DNA of 40,432 bases from Bacillota bacterium (GTDB lineage: Bacteria > Bacillota > Clostridia > Christensenellales > UMGS416): positions 1 to 40,432 of the forward strand of contig JAEEJN010000105.1 in the NCBI GenBank assembly GCA_016281935.1, read 5' to 3'. Position 1 is the stretch's first letter. Each line of letters opens with the position of its first letter. Of the stretch, positions 25,828 to 33,996 are shown in pieces. Below the pieces are notes generated by a model. The model worked only from the letters and a program-made list of their open reading frames with translations. It searched no databases and was not told the origin of the DNA. The position numbers and the translations under genes were made by a program.

Positions 25828-28296
25828 TCAGAATGGCATGCCTGGTTCTTTCTCCAGGCCCTGCAGTTTGCGGAAAGTCTTGCTCTCCTGCAGATTAAGT
25901 CCGCGGATGTTCTCGTTGAGCTTCATTTCCGTACGGGAGGTGTATTCGACGAGTCCGAGCTCCCTGAACACGTTCAGGGCCGCCCTGGACTTCCAGCAGT
26001 GTACGTTGAGGATGCGGGCAAGCCAGGTGATGTGGCCGATGCCTCCGTTGCCCGTATAGCCGTTCTGAAGAGCGTGGCGCAGTTTCTTGTAGGTCTCCCT
26101 GAACCATTCCACGTCCATATCCGGCACATACATGAGATGGGATACGGACATCTCCTCCGCCCCGATCAGGATCTCCCCGTCTCCCTCGCGGAAATGGCGG
26201 AAGAGATAGCCGGCTTCCTGACTGGACACGAGTCCGTCCAGCAGGACGATGCGCCGGTAATGCTCAAGTTTTACGTCCCAGAAGGAACGTCCCGCCAGAA
26301 TGCAGTTCATGCCGGGTTCCACGGGCTCTTCCTGGGGAAGGATCAGCATGCCGTTGCTGCACACCCCATCCATCAGCGGATGATGTATCAGTTTCTGAGC
26401 GGCTTCGGGCGTGCCCGCGAACACGAGCGTTCCGAAAGCGGATTCCTGGAGCAGATAGACCGCCGTCTCGATGATGTCATCCATGATCTCGACGGATTCC
26501 ACCATGTCCTCTTCCTGAAGGGACATCCAGAACCGGGTCCACAGGGCGTTGCGGAAATCGTCGGAAGACTGCCGCAGATACCTGTCGACTTCCAGCATCG
26601 ACTTTCTGCTGTTCCATGTCTTGATCTGGCACTGGAGGGTCGAACGCCCGCGCCATTCGTTCAGCGTGGGGACGCAGAGCACGTCATAGTTCCCGAGCAT
26701 CCCGGGATAATTGACAGGCGGCTTCTGACGGAATGCCACCGCGTCCAGGATCATTTCCCCGCTTGTGAGACGGGCGGAAAAATGCTGGTTGCAGTCACCC
26801 ATCGTGCGGATCACCTGGATGCCCGTATCGTGGACCCAGATGACGGGCGTGGGATTGCCGACGCCCATAGGGGACATCGACTCGATCTCCTCCACCAGCT
26901 GCGGTGTGATGTTCTGGAGCTCGCCGGTCGCGTCATAATAGGAATACGGGAAGAACAGCTCTTCCGGACAGGATTCGAGATAGGCGCAGAATTCCTCCGC
27001 GAAGGCGGCAGTCTCTTCTTCGTTGAGCGTTTCCATACCGGCTGCCTGCGCATGCCCGCCGTATCGGTTCAGATGTGCGGAACAGGCCTGCAGTGCCTCT
27101 ACGATATTGAGGTTCGGAACGCTTCTCGCGGATCCGTAGAAGGACTCCTTGTCTTCCGATCCGCCGAAGAGCACAACGGGCCGGTGGTACTTTTCCTGAA
27201 GTCTCGAAGCCACGATGCCGAGGACGCCCGGAGCCCAGTTCCTGTTCCAGAGCACGATCCCGCGGACGTCGCAGAGACAGGTGCTGTCCATAAGGATCTG
27301 TTCGGCCTCAGCCATCATCTTCTGTTCGATCTCACGTCTGGCGCTGTTGTTGGCATCCAGATCGAGTGCGATCTGCCTGGCTGCGTCATAATCCTCGGAA
27401 ACGAGCATCTCGACGCTTTTGGAACTGGAATCCATCCTGCCGCCCGCGTTGATCCTGGGCCCGATCTGGAAGCCCAGATGGCCCGCGGAAAGCTGCTGTC
27501 CGGTAAGGCCTGACACGTCCACGAGGGCCGACAGTCCGGGACGGAGCTTCTCGTTCATGAGTCGGATGCCCAGCGTCACGATCAGCCGGTTCTCGCCCTG
27601 AAGGGGCACAAGATCGGCCACTGTTCCCAGCGCCGCCAAATCGAGGAGCGTACTGGCGTATTCGTATCCGCCCAGAGCACACACGAGTTTCCACGCGACG
27701 CCGGCGCCGCAGAGACAGCTGAATGGATATTCGGGACAGCATCTGGGATTCAGGATGACATCCGCGTCCGGCAGTTCTTCAGGCGCTTCGTGATGATCGG
27801 TCACGACGACCGTGATCCCGAGTTCCTTGGCGCGTCCGATCTCCTCTTTGTTCGTGATGCCGCAGTCCACGGTCACGATCAGTTTCGTGCCCGCTTCCGC
27901 GATCTCGTCGATCGCGTCCATATGGAGGCCGTAGCCTTCCTCCTGCCTGTTGGGGATATAGTAGTCGACGTTCGCGTGTACGGAACGGAGATACAAGAGC
28001 AGGATACAGGTCGACGTGACGCCGTCGGCGTCATAGTCTCCGTAAATCGTGATCCTGTCTCCGTTGTCCACTGCGTCACGGATCAGCTCCACGGCTTTGC
28101 CCATCGAGTTGAACAGGAAAGGATTGTGGAAGCTTTCCAGGGTTGGATTGAAGAATGAATTGATTTTTTCAGGCGTGTCCAGGCCCCGATCCAGAAGGAT
28201 CTCTGCCATCATGGGGGAAATGCCGGTTTCCGACGAGAGATTGGATATCTGTTCCGGGGTGCCTGTTTTTTCGTATCTCGGAATGTATCGAATCAT
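25828..28296 (-). CDS. recJ: Single-stranded-DNA-specific exonuclease RecJ
   Basis: 5'-to-3' single-strand exonuclease of recombination and mismatch repair, 822 aa. The DHH-family motifs are present: IYGDYDADG (motif I), TVDCGI, VTDHHEAP (the DHH motif), then LAALGTVADLVPL and, in the DHHA1 domain, RYGGHAQAAG. The C-terminal extension of about 250 residues beyond the catalytic core is usual for Firmicutes. The start codon overlaps the SDR stop in ATGA, showing translational coupling. Confidence 0.96.
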   Translation of the reverse strand: MIRYIPRYEKTGTPEQISNLSSETGISPMMAEILLDRGLDTPEKINSFFNPTLESFHNPFLFNSMGKAVELIRDAVDNGDRITIYGDYDADGVTSTCILLLYLRSVHANVDYYIPNRQEEGYGLHMDAIDEIAEAGTKLIVTVDCGITNKEEIGRAKELGITVVVTDHHEAPEELPDADVILNPRCCPEYPFSCLCGAGVAWKLVCALGGYEYASTLLDLAALGTVADLVPLQGENRLIVTLGIRLMNEKLRPGLSALVDVSGLTGQQLSAGHLGFQIGPRINAGGRMDSSSKSVEMLVSEDYDAARQIALDLDANNSARREIEQKMMAEAEQILMDSTCLCDVRGIVLWNRNWAPGVLGIVASRLQEKYHRPVVLFGGSEDKESFYGSARSVPNLNIVEALQACSAHLNRYGGHAQAAGMETLNEEETAAFAEEFCAYLESCPEELFFPYSYYDATGELQNITPQLVEEIESMSPMGVGNPTPVIWVHDTGIQVIRTMGDCNQHFSARLTSGEMILDAVAFRQKPPVNYPGMLGNYDVLCVPTLNEWRGRSTLQCQIKTWNSRKSMLEVDRYLRQSSDDFRNALWTRFWMSLQEEDMVESVEIMDDIIETAVYLLQESAFGTLVFAGTPEAAQKLIHHPLMDGVCSNGMLILPQEEPVEPGMNCILAGRSFWDVKLEHYRRIVLLDGLVSSQEAGYLFRHFREGDGEILIGAEEMSVSHLMYVPDMDVEWFRETYKKLRHALQNGYTGNGGIGHITWLARILNVHCWKSRAALNVFRELGLVEYTSRTEMKLNENIRGLNLQESKTFRKLQGLEKEPGMPF

Positions 28297-29105
28297 GTTT
28301 CCTCCTCGTTGTACTGCCTTCCGATCGTGGAAAGCAGTCCTCCGTCCACGTATAGAATCTGACCGTTGATATAATCCGACGCCTCCGATGCCAGGAACAC
28401 GACGGGGCCCATAAGGTCCCGGGGCGTGCCCCAGCGGTCCGCAGGCGTTTTGGAACGAACGAACAGATTGAACGGGTTGGCCCTGCCGTCCTCAAGAGGC
28501 TCGGACAGCGGGCGCGTCATGGGCGTCAGGATATAACCCGGCCCGATCCCGTTGCACTGGATGTTGTAGCGCCCGAACTCGCTCGCGATGTTCCGGGTCA
28601 GCATCCTGAGTCCGCCTTTGGCGGATGAATAGGCCGCGAGGGTCTCCCGGCCCAGCTCGCTCATGAGAGAGCAGATATTGATGATCTTTCCCCTGCCCTT
28701 TTCGATCATCCCGGGCAGGACGGCACGGCTCATGAGGAAGGGGCCGACGAGGTCGACGTCGAGGACCTCCCTGAAATCCTCGGTGCTCAGTTCCGTCATG
28801 GGCACTCTTTTCGTGATCCCCGCATTGTTTACGAGGATATCGACGGTCCCGAGGTCGGACGCAATCGAAGCGATCATGGCGACGATCTCGTCTTCACGGC
28901 TCACGTCGCAGACGTAGCCCTTTGCGCGTATGCCGGCGTCCGCGAACGCTTTTTCCGCCGCGAGGACGGACTCGGAACCGCGGCCGCAGAATGCGACGGC
29001 AGCACCAGCTTCCCCGAGTGCGGTCGCAAGACCGAAGCCGATGCCTTTCGTGGCACCGGTCACGAGGGCCACCTTGCCCTCAAGGGAAAAAGACGGGAGC
29101 TGCAT
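28293..29105 (-). CDS. SDR-family oxidoreductase, gluconate 5-dehydrogenase-like
   Basis: A 270 aa classical short-chain dehydrogenase. The NAD(P) site TGATKGIG, NNAG, the catalytic Ser in INICSLMSELGRETL, and YSSAK (the YxxxK pair) are all present. The blocks MSELGRETL and YNIQ.NGIGPGY.LTPMTR closely resemble gluconate 5-dehydrogenase (IdnO) and related sugar-acid dehydrogenases. Substrate and cofactor are inferred from that resemblance only. ATG 29105 is chosen since GGAGG is five bases away; ATG 29108 is too near. No sugar-acid kinase, aldolase or transporter is nearby. It lies between secF and recJ and overlaps recJ by four bases, an unusual place for such a gene. Confidence 0.88.
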   Translation of the reverse strand: MQLPSFSLEGKVALVTGATKGIGFGLATALGEAGAAVAFCGRGSESVLAAEKAFADAGIRAKGYVCDVSREDEIVAMIASIASDLGTVDILVNNAGITKRVPMTELSTEDFREVLDVDLVGPFLMSRAVLPGMIEKGRGKIINICSLMSELGRETLAAYSSAKGGLRMLTRNIASEFGRYNIQCNGIGPGYILTPMTRPLSEPLEDGRANPFNLFVRSKTPADRWGTPRDLMGPVVFLASEASDYINGQILYVDGGLLSTIGRQYNEEET

Positions 29106-29124
29106 CATGACCTCCGAATAAACG

Positions 29125-29151
29125 CGCAAGGTGCCTTGTCGGCACCTTGCG
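29125..29151 (-). terminator. Strong hairpin between secF and the SDR gene
   Basis: CGCAAGGTGCC-GACAA-GGCACCTTGCG on the minus strand is a perfect 11-bp stem followed by CGTTTATT. It resembles an intrinsic terminator for secDF with a poor T-tract. The SDR ribosome binding site begins nine bases later, leaving no room for a new promoter, so it must either be leaky or act as a processing or stability element. Confidence 0.6.
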
Positions 29152-29194
29152 TCGCAGTTGATTCCAGTGCCGGAGCGGTACCAGAAGATTCTCT

Positions 29195-30139
29195 TTACTT
29201 CTTTTTGGAACTCCGCTGTTTCCTGTCGCGGCCTTCCTTGATCCTCTCAGCCCAGTTGCAGATCCTGGCCCAGAAGGGTCCGGACAGCAGGATGGAGGAA
29301 TACATACCCGCGAAGATACCGATGATGATCGGGAGGGTGAACTCCTTCACGCTCGTTACACCCATGATATACAGGGCGCCTACGGTGAACAGAGTCGTCA
29401 GAGACGTATTGATCGAACGCATGAAGGTCTTCGTCACAGACTGATTGACGATATCTTCGCGCGTCATATGCGTCGTGTTCGTGCGGCGGAACTCGCGCAC
29501 GCGGTCGAGCACGATGATGGTGTTGTTGATGGAGTAGCCCATGACGGTCAGAACGGCCGCGACAAGGGACGTGTTGATCTTCAGGTTCAGAAGGATCGTG
29601 ACGGAGAGCATGACGAGGATGTCATGGAACTGGCCGAAGATCGTAGCGACGCCGGACCAGACTTCGAAACGGATCCAGATGTAGATCAGCATGAGGCCGG
29701 AAGCCAGGAGGAGCGCGGTGATCGCGTTCTTGATGAGCTCGGCGCCTACGACGGCTCCGACGGATTCGGCGGAAACGACGCGCATGTCGGGATAGACGGC
29801 GCGGACCGCTTCTTCGATCTCGGACGTAGATGCGAGCTGGGCGTCCCTGTCTTCCTCACTGTCCTGGATATGGACGATCACTTCCGTGCCGCCGGAAAGG
29901 GAGACGCGGAAATCGGAAGAAGTATGCTGGGACACGATGTCTTCCAGCTGTTTGGAAAGATCGGTGTCGGAGACGCCGGAAGCGGCGGATCCGAGGTCCA
30001 TCGTGACCATGGTGCCGCCCGCGAAGTCGATACCCAGATTCACGCCTCTGAAAGCGATGCTGACGAGCGCGGCCAGGATCAGGACTGCGGGTACGATGAT
30101 CGTATAACGGAAATATTTCACTACATCGAACTTTTTCAT
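29195..30139 (-). CDS. secF: Protein translocase subunit SecF
   Basis: With SecD forms the proton-driven accessory complex of the Sec translocon in the cytoplasmic membrane. The 314 aa product has a first membrane helix (about 8-28), the block GIDFAGGT, an extracellular domain, then five helices with NNTIIVLDRVRE. ATG 30139 is chosen because GGAGG is eight bases upstream; a GTG at 30145, overlapping the secD stop, is too close to that site. The Lys/Arg-rich C terminus is cytoplasmic. Confidence 0.96.
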   Translation of the reverse strand: MKKFDVVKYFRYTIIVPAVLILAALVSIAFRGVNLGIDFAGGTMVTMDLGSAASGVSDTDLSKQLEDIVSQHTSSDFRVSLSGGTEVIVHIQDSEEDRDAQLASTSEIEEAVRAVYPDMRVVSAESVGAVVGAELIKNAITALLLASGLMLIYIWIRFEVWSGVATIFGQFHDILVMLSVTILLNLKINTSLVAAVLTVMGYSINNTIIVLDRVREFRRTNTTHMTREDIVNQSVTKTFMRSINTSLTTLFTVGALYIMGVTSVKEFTLPIIIGIFAGMYSSILLSGPFWARICNWAERIKEGRDRKQRSSKKK

Positions 30140-30141
30140 GA

Positions 30142-31401
30142 TCACGCCTCCTCCTTCACGCTGACGCCGTACTGGGAAGGCTTCTCAAAGCCGAGTGCGA
30201 TGAAGATGCTGACCAGAAGGCGGGTCATGAGGATCGCCATGATCAGCGAGATGATGACGGATACGATCAGTGTGATCGCATATCCCTTGATGGTGCCGGT
30301 GCCGTAGTAGAGCAGGACGATGGCGGCGATGATCGTCGTCACGTTCGCATCCGCGATGGCTGCAATGGCTTTCTGGAAGGAGTAGGCCCACGCGGAACGG
30401 ACGGTACGTCCGGTGCGGAGCTCCTCCTTCACGCGCTCATAGATGATGACGTTGGCGTCAACGGCCATGCCGACGCCCAGAACGATGCCTGCGATGCCGG
30501 GCAGGCTGAGCTGTACATTGCCCAGAAGAGAGAGCGTGTACATGACGAGCACGGTATATACGCAAAGGGAGATGTCGGCGACCAGGCCGAGCACACGGTA
30601 GTACGCGATCATGAAGATGAACAGCAGAACGAGGCCGATCCCCGCGCCGATCATGGCGTTGCGGAGGGCATCGACGCCCAGCGTGGCGGAGATGGTGGAG
30701 CTCTGCAGCTGTTCCATCTCGAGCGGCAGAGCGCCGGACTCGATCAGGGTCGCGAGCTGCTGAGCCTGTTCGAGAGTCGCCTGACCCGTGATGATCGCTT
30801 CGCCTGTAGTGATGGCCTGCTGCACCTGGGGAGACGAGATGGTCTCACCGTCAAGAACGATGGAGATCTGCTTGCCGATCGAATTGGCGGTCGCTGCTGC
30901 GAAAGCGGCAGTGCCGTCGTCATTGAAGACGAGGCGCACGACAGGGCCGTGCGAACTGTCATAGACTGCGGTAGCGCTGAGGACCTGTTCGCCGCTGACG
31001 ACGAGCAGACCGTTGGAATCGCGGAACTCAAGGACAGCAGGCGTGCCGATGATGTCGAGGACAGCCTGTGTATCGGAAACCGCCGGGATCTCGATGCGGA
31101 TACGGTTGTCCTGCTGGCGGGCGATCGTCGCTTCCGTGTAGCCCGCTCCGTCAAGACGGTTCCGCAGCACGTCCAGCGTGGACAGCATCTTGGTTTCGAA
31201 TTCCTCCACCCCTTCGGATGAAGTCTGATAGACGACGTAAACGCCGCCCTGCAGATCCAGTCCCTGACGGATGGATTCCATCCAGGGAAGGATGTCATAG
31301 CGGCCTACCGGCAGACCGCAGATGCCGACGAAGGCAAGGAACCCTGTCAGCAGTACGATCACGGCCAGAAGGACCGCAGCTTTCACTTTGTTCATGGACA
31401 T
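30142..31401 (-). CDS. secD: Protein translocase subunit SecD
   Basis: Membrane subunit of SecDF, 419 aa. An N-terminal helix is followed by the conserved GLDLQGGVYVVY, the extracellular P1 domain, and a C-terminal helix bundle with GIVLGVGMAVDANVIIYERVKEELR, the SecD/RND signature. The start is at ATG 31401 (GGAGG three bases away) or ATG 31395 (nine bases away); they differ by two residues. This is the first gene of the long secD-secF-SDR-recJ-rel-dtd-hemZ-hydrolase run. Confidence 0.96.
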   Translation of the reverse strand: MSMNKVKAAVLLAVIVLLTGFLAFVGICGLPVGRYDILPWMESIRQGLDLQGGVYVVYQTSSEGVEEFETKMLSTLDVLRNRLDGAGYTEATIARQQDNRIRIEIPAVSDTQAVLDIIGTPAVLEFRDSNGLLVVSGEQVLSATAVYDSSHGPVVRLVFNDDGTAAFAAATANSIGKQISIVLDGETISSPQVQQAITTGEAIITGQATLEQAQQLATLIESGALPLEMEQLQSSTISATLGVDALRNAMIGAGIGLVLLFIFMIAYYRVLGLVADISLCVYTVLVMYTLSLLGNVQLSLPGIAGIVLGVGMAVDANVIIYERVKEELRTGRTVRSAWAYSFQKAIAAIADANVTTIIAAIVLLYYGTGTIKGYAITLIVSVIISLIMAILMTRLLVSIFIALGFEKPSQYGVSVKEEA

Positions 31402-31423
31402 AAACCTCCAAACTTACCTTTCT

Positions 31424-31452
31424 ATTATAGTAATCAAAAACATCTTCGTCAA
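31424..31452 (-). promoter_or_regulatory. Promoter of the secD operon
   Basis: On the minus strand TTGACG (31447-31452), 17 bases, TATAAT (31424-31429), about 22 bases before the secD start. No other convincing promoter was found until the one for hisS, so it may serve all eight genes. The 120 bases between it and the nitroreductase terminator hold nothing recognisable. Confidence 0.85.
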
Positions 31453-31573
31453 GGAAAAAGCTGAAAAGCATACGGAGTCTGTTCATAAGACGGAGGTATC
31501 TGTGTCCGTACGCGGTACAGGCCTCTGAAAGGCAGAGATAAGGTGGTTTGCAGAAGCCTCCGAAAGAAGAAAA

Positions 31574-31601
31574 GGCCCGCCGTGCTGCAGCACGGCGGGC
31601 C
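31574..31601 (-). terminator. Terminator after the nitroreductase gene
   Basis: A perfect 28-base palindrome with arms GGCCCGCCGTGCTG, followed on the minus strand by TTTTCTTCTTT. It lies 21 bases beyond the nitroreductase stop. It is very GC-rich and the T-tract favours the minus strand. Confidence 0.92.
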
Positions 31602-31622
31602 CTGTATTCGAGATGGATCAGA

Positions 31623-32189
31623 TCAGATGCGGACGAGTTTTCGCTCACGGGGTTTGGCGGCGGGGCTTTCATCCGGATATCCGACGGCAAGTCCGTACGC
31701 AAGTTCATATCCTTCAGGCAGACGAAGATTCTTGCCGACCCATTCCCTGCCCTCTGGCGTTCCCTTCATGTAGGCCATGATCCCGCCGAGGAACAGAGAT
31801 CCCAGACCGATCGAATGGGCTGCGAGCACCATGTTTTCCGCAAGGAAACTGACGTTCACGGGAGATTCTTCCGAGGGATAGGCGCAGAAGATGACGGTAG
31901 GCGCTCCCATGCTTACGCTCTTGGGACGGCTGTTGATCCTGTCGATCTCCTCCTGGCTGCCTGCGTTGGCGACCCTCCATGCATAAGCCTTTTCGCTCAG
32001 ATCGTCCAGAACGGCCGCATCCTGCACGACGCTCAGGAACCACTGCTGTCTGTTGGCGCCGCTCGGCGCGAGGAATCCGCACTCCAGTACGGTCTCAAGT
32101 TCTTCTTCCGTAATCTGCCCCGCCTTATAGGCACGGATGCTGCGTCTGTCGGCGATGGCTTTCGTGACTTCGTTCCAGATCATGATCAT
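31623..32189 (-). CDS. Nitroreductase family protein (FMN-dependent)
   Basis: A 188 aa flavin oxidoreductase of the nitroreductase superfamily, probably FMN-bound and NAD(P)H-using. The FMN-binding start RRSIRAYKAGQITEEEL, the LAPSGANRQQW motif and a GLGSLFLGG segment fit the family. The natural substrate cannot be told from sequence. The start is ATG 32189 or ATG 32183; GGAGG is three or nine bases away. It is monocistronic between its promoter and a strong terminator, and divergent from the DivIVA-like gene. Confidence 0.92.
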   Translation of the reverse strand: MIMIWNEVTKAIADRRSIRAYKAGQITEEELETVLECGFLAPSGANRQQWFLSVVQDAAVLDDLSEKAYAWRVANAGSQEEIDRINSRPKSVSMGAPTVIFCAYPSEESPVNVSFLAENMVLAAHSIGLGSLFLGGIMAYMKGTPEGREWVGKNLRLPEGYELAYGLAVGYPDESPAAKPRERKLVRI

Positions 32190-32218
32190 ATGCCTCCTTC
32201 AAGTTCGTTTTCGGCTTC

Positions 32219-32247
32219 ATGATAGCGAATCCGACCATTTCTGTCAA
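32219..32247 (-). promoter_or_regulatory. Promoter of the nitroreductase gene
   Basis: On the minus strand TTGACA (32242-32247), 17 bases, TATCAT (32219-32224). Its -35 end is 23 bases from the -35 box of the divergent gene, close enough for one regulator to affect both. Confidence 0.8.
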
Positions 32248-32270
32248 GTATAACATTTCATCTCTTTCGT

Positions 32271-32299
32271 TTGACAAACCGGTAAAATCATACTACTCT
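32271..32299 (+). promoter_or_regulatory. Probable promoter of the DivIVA-like gene
   Basis: TTGACA (32271-32276), 17 bases, then TACTCT (32294-32299), 29 bases before the start codon. The -35 is perfect and the -10 is poor. Confidence 0.55.
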
Positions 32300-32327
32300 A
32301 GATAGGAAGAAAACTCGGAGGCGCAAC

Positions 32328-32858
32328 ATGGCTATTTCTAGAAAAACGATCGAGGATCTTGCCTTTACGACGAAGAAGGGCAAGTATTATGTGGGCGAAG
32401 AAGTCGACGCCGCGCTGGATACGATCGCAGATGAGGTCGACGCGCTCCTCGGCGAACTGCAGAACTGCAGGAACAGACTGGAAGGATACGAAGCGCAGGA
32501 GAAAAACGCGCAGTCTTTCGAAGAGCGTCTTCAGGAGCAGTTCCGGAAAAGCTTCGAGCAGATCCAGAACCAGCTGGAAGAGAAAAAGCGTGAACTGGAA
32601 AACCTGACGGAAGAGATCGGGCGTCTGCAGGATGAGAAGCGTGAGCTTTCCGCCGGCGTCGCGTCCGCTCTTCGCGACTCGATCCAGCTCCAGAACGATC
32701 TTCTTGAGCGCTGGGAAGACAGACCCAAACCGCAGGAAGAAGCAGCCGGTGATGTCCCGGACGAGACGGACAGCTGCGTCCCTGAAGAACCCGAACTCCC
32801 TCCCATCCCCTTTCCGGACGCCCAGGAAGTTCTGGAATCAGATGTCTGGAATTCATGA
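32328..32858 (+). CDS. DivIVA-like coiled-coil protein
   Basis: A 176 aa cytoplasmic protein. The N terminus (about 5-40) reads TIEDLAFTTKKGKYYVGEEVDAALDTI, close to the lipid-binding start of DivIVA/GpsB proteins, where a YDxxEVD motif is usual; here it is YYVGEEVD. It is followed by a long coiled coil (about 30-120) and an acidic Pro/Glu-rich tail (130-176). DivIVA proteins bind curved membrane at poles and septa and recruit division or wall enzymes. GGAGG lies before the ATG. The gene is monocistronic with no division-cluster neighbours (sepF, ylmH), so it may be a paralogue. The family call is fairly safe, the function not. Confidence 0.82.
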   Translation: MAISRKTIEDLAFTTKKGKYYVGEEVDAALDTIADEVDALLGELQNCRNRLEGYEAQEKNAQSFEERLQEQFRKSFEQIQNQLEEKKRELENLTEEIGRLQDEKRELSAGVASALRDSIQLQNDLLERWEDRPKPQEEAAGDVPDETDSCVPEEPELPPIPFPDAQEVLESDVWNS

Positions 32859-32871
32859 ACATGCCGATATG

Positions 32872-32907
32872 AAAACAGGCAGATACGAGAACGTATCTGC
32901 CTGTTTT
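32872..32907. terminator. Terminator after the DivIVA-like gene
   Basis: AAAACAGGCAGATACG-AGAA-CGTATCTGCCTGTTTT is a perfect 16-bp stem followed by TT on the plus strand. In the other direction it offers TTTTCATAT and could also stop transcription from the lipoprotein gene, whose stop is 100 bases away with no nearer hairpin. Confidence 0.93.
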
Positions 32908-33007
32908 TTGATGAGCGGGCATGAGCGCGGGCAGAGAACACGTCTCCGTTCCGTGCAGGCCGCAGACCGGATCATACGGAAAAGACCGGGGAGATTATTC
33001 CGCGCCT

Positions 33008-33769
33008 TTATTTCCCGATGACGACAAAGGTATTAACCATGCAACGGAAACGTGTGCCGAAGCCGTCTGCCGACTCAAAGGAATAATGTGCCGCAGCGAC
33101 ACGGCATGTCCCGTCGGATGCGGGGATGACATACACCGTCTGCATCTGGTCGGCTGTCTGTCCGGTACCCTTGACTTCGGAAGCGCCGATCCTGATGCAG
33201 GTACCTGCGAATTCGAGATCGAAGATCCCGCGGGTGATCTCATACTCTTTGGACAGTTCTTCGCTTATGGCAGCGGCGGTAGTCTCCGCGTCCTGGCTGC
33301 TGAACCTGACTTCCAGATAGTTCTCGGGTTTGCCGGCATCGTCATAGGCGGATACGAAAAGTTCGCTGTCCGATCCGCTGACGTGCTTGAAGTTATCAAT
33401 ATCGCAGCCGATCCCGAATCCGAGCTCTTCATTCTCAAAGTACTCGTAATGGACAGTTTCTTCCATCCCCTCGATGGTGACCGTACCTTCGAAACGTTCG
33501 CCGGGCTGTCTGCGTCCGACGCCGTCATTGCCGGCATCGGGCTCTTCTTTTTCGTCATCGGGCTGTGCGGACTCTTTCTCGTTCTCCGGCTGTTCGGGCT
33601 GATCGTCATTCTCAGCGGGAGCTGCGGTTGCTTCCGGTGCCTGAGTCGGTTCCTCGATGACAGCATCCGGCGCCTTGTCAGGCTGAAGCGCGCTTGTTTT
33701 TTCAGCGCATGCCGAAAGCACAAGAACGACGAGGCAAAGCAGGATGATCAAAACAGAACTTCTTTTCAT
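33008..33769 (-). CDS. Putative lipoprotein of unknown function
   Basis: A 253 aa exported protein. A lipoprotein signal peptide ends in the lipobox LSAC with Cys21, so the mature protein is probably tethered to the outer face of the membrane. Residues about 25-95 are an acidic Pro/Glu/Gln/Asp-rich linker. The C-terminal half (about 100-253) is a compact domain with several aromatic and two Cys residues (GTCIRIG, GTCRVAA) that I do not recognise. ATG 33769 is chosen for AGGAGG five bases upstream and the signal peptide; a longer frame to 33874 has neither. It is monocistronic, and no partner is obvious. Confidence 0.82.
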   Translation of the reverse strand: MKRSSVLIILLCLVVLVLSACAEKTSALQPDKAPDAVIEEPTQAPEATAAPAENDDQPEQPENEKESAQPDDEKEEPDAGNDGVGRRQPGERFEGTVTIEGMEETVHYEYFENEELGFGIGCDIDNFKHVSGSDSELFVSAYDDAGKPENYLEVRFSSQDAETTAAAISEELSKEYEITRGIFDLEFAGTCIRIGASEVKGTGQTADQMQTVYVIPASDGTCRVAAAHYSFESADGFGTRFRCMVNTFVVIGK

Positions 33770-33801
33770 TTTTCCCTCCTGATAATCGCTGACAGTCACC
33801 G

Positions 33802-33829
33802 TTTGTACCGCACGCCCGGCGGATGTCAA
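33802..33829 (-). promoter_or_regulatory. Proximal promoter candidate of the lipoprotein gene
   Basis: On the minus strand TTGACA (33824-33829), 16 bases, TACAAA (33802-33807), about 33 bases before the start codon. The -35 is perfect and the -10 moderate. Confidence 0.55.
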
Positions 33830-33887
33830 GCGCCTTCTATGGATTTGACGGAACGGAACGCCGGGAGTTCCCACGTCAAACCGCAGT

Positions 33888-33917
33888 ATTATATAACATG
33901 CAGGCCTGTTTATGCAA
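33888..33917 (-). promoter_or_regulatory. Distal promoter candidate of the lipoprotein gene
   Basis: On the minus strand TTGCAT (33912-33917), 18 bases, TATAAT (33888-33893). It would give a leader of over 100 bases carrying a TTTGACG/CGTCAAA inverted repeat (about 33844-33880). Confidence 0.6.
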
Positions 33918-33964
33918 ACGATCAGGTCATCGGGATGTTCCTGCCTTCTTTTGAGTGCAGAAAA

Positions 33965-33989
33965 GGACGCCTTCCTTACGGAGGCGTCC
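33965..33989 (-). terminator. Terminator after the flavodoxin gene
   Basis: On the minus strand GGACGCC pairs with GGCGTCC, extended by TCC/GGA around a GTAA loop with one bulged A, followed by TTTTCTG. It starts seven bases beyond the flavodoxin stop. Confidence 0.85.
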
Positions 33990-33996
33990 CTCTGCT

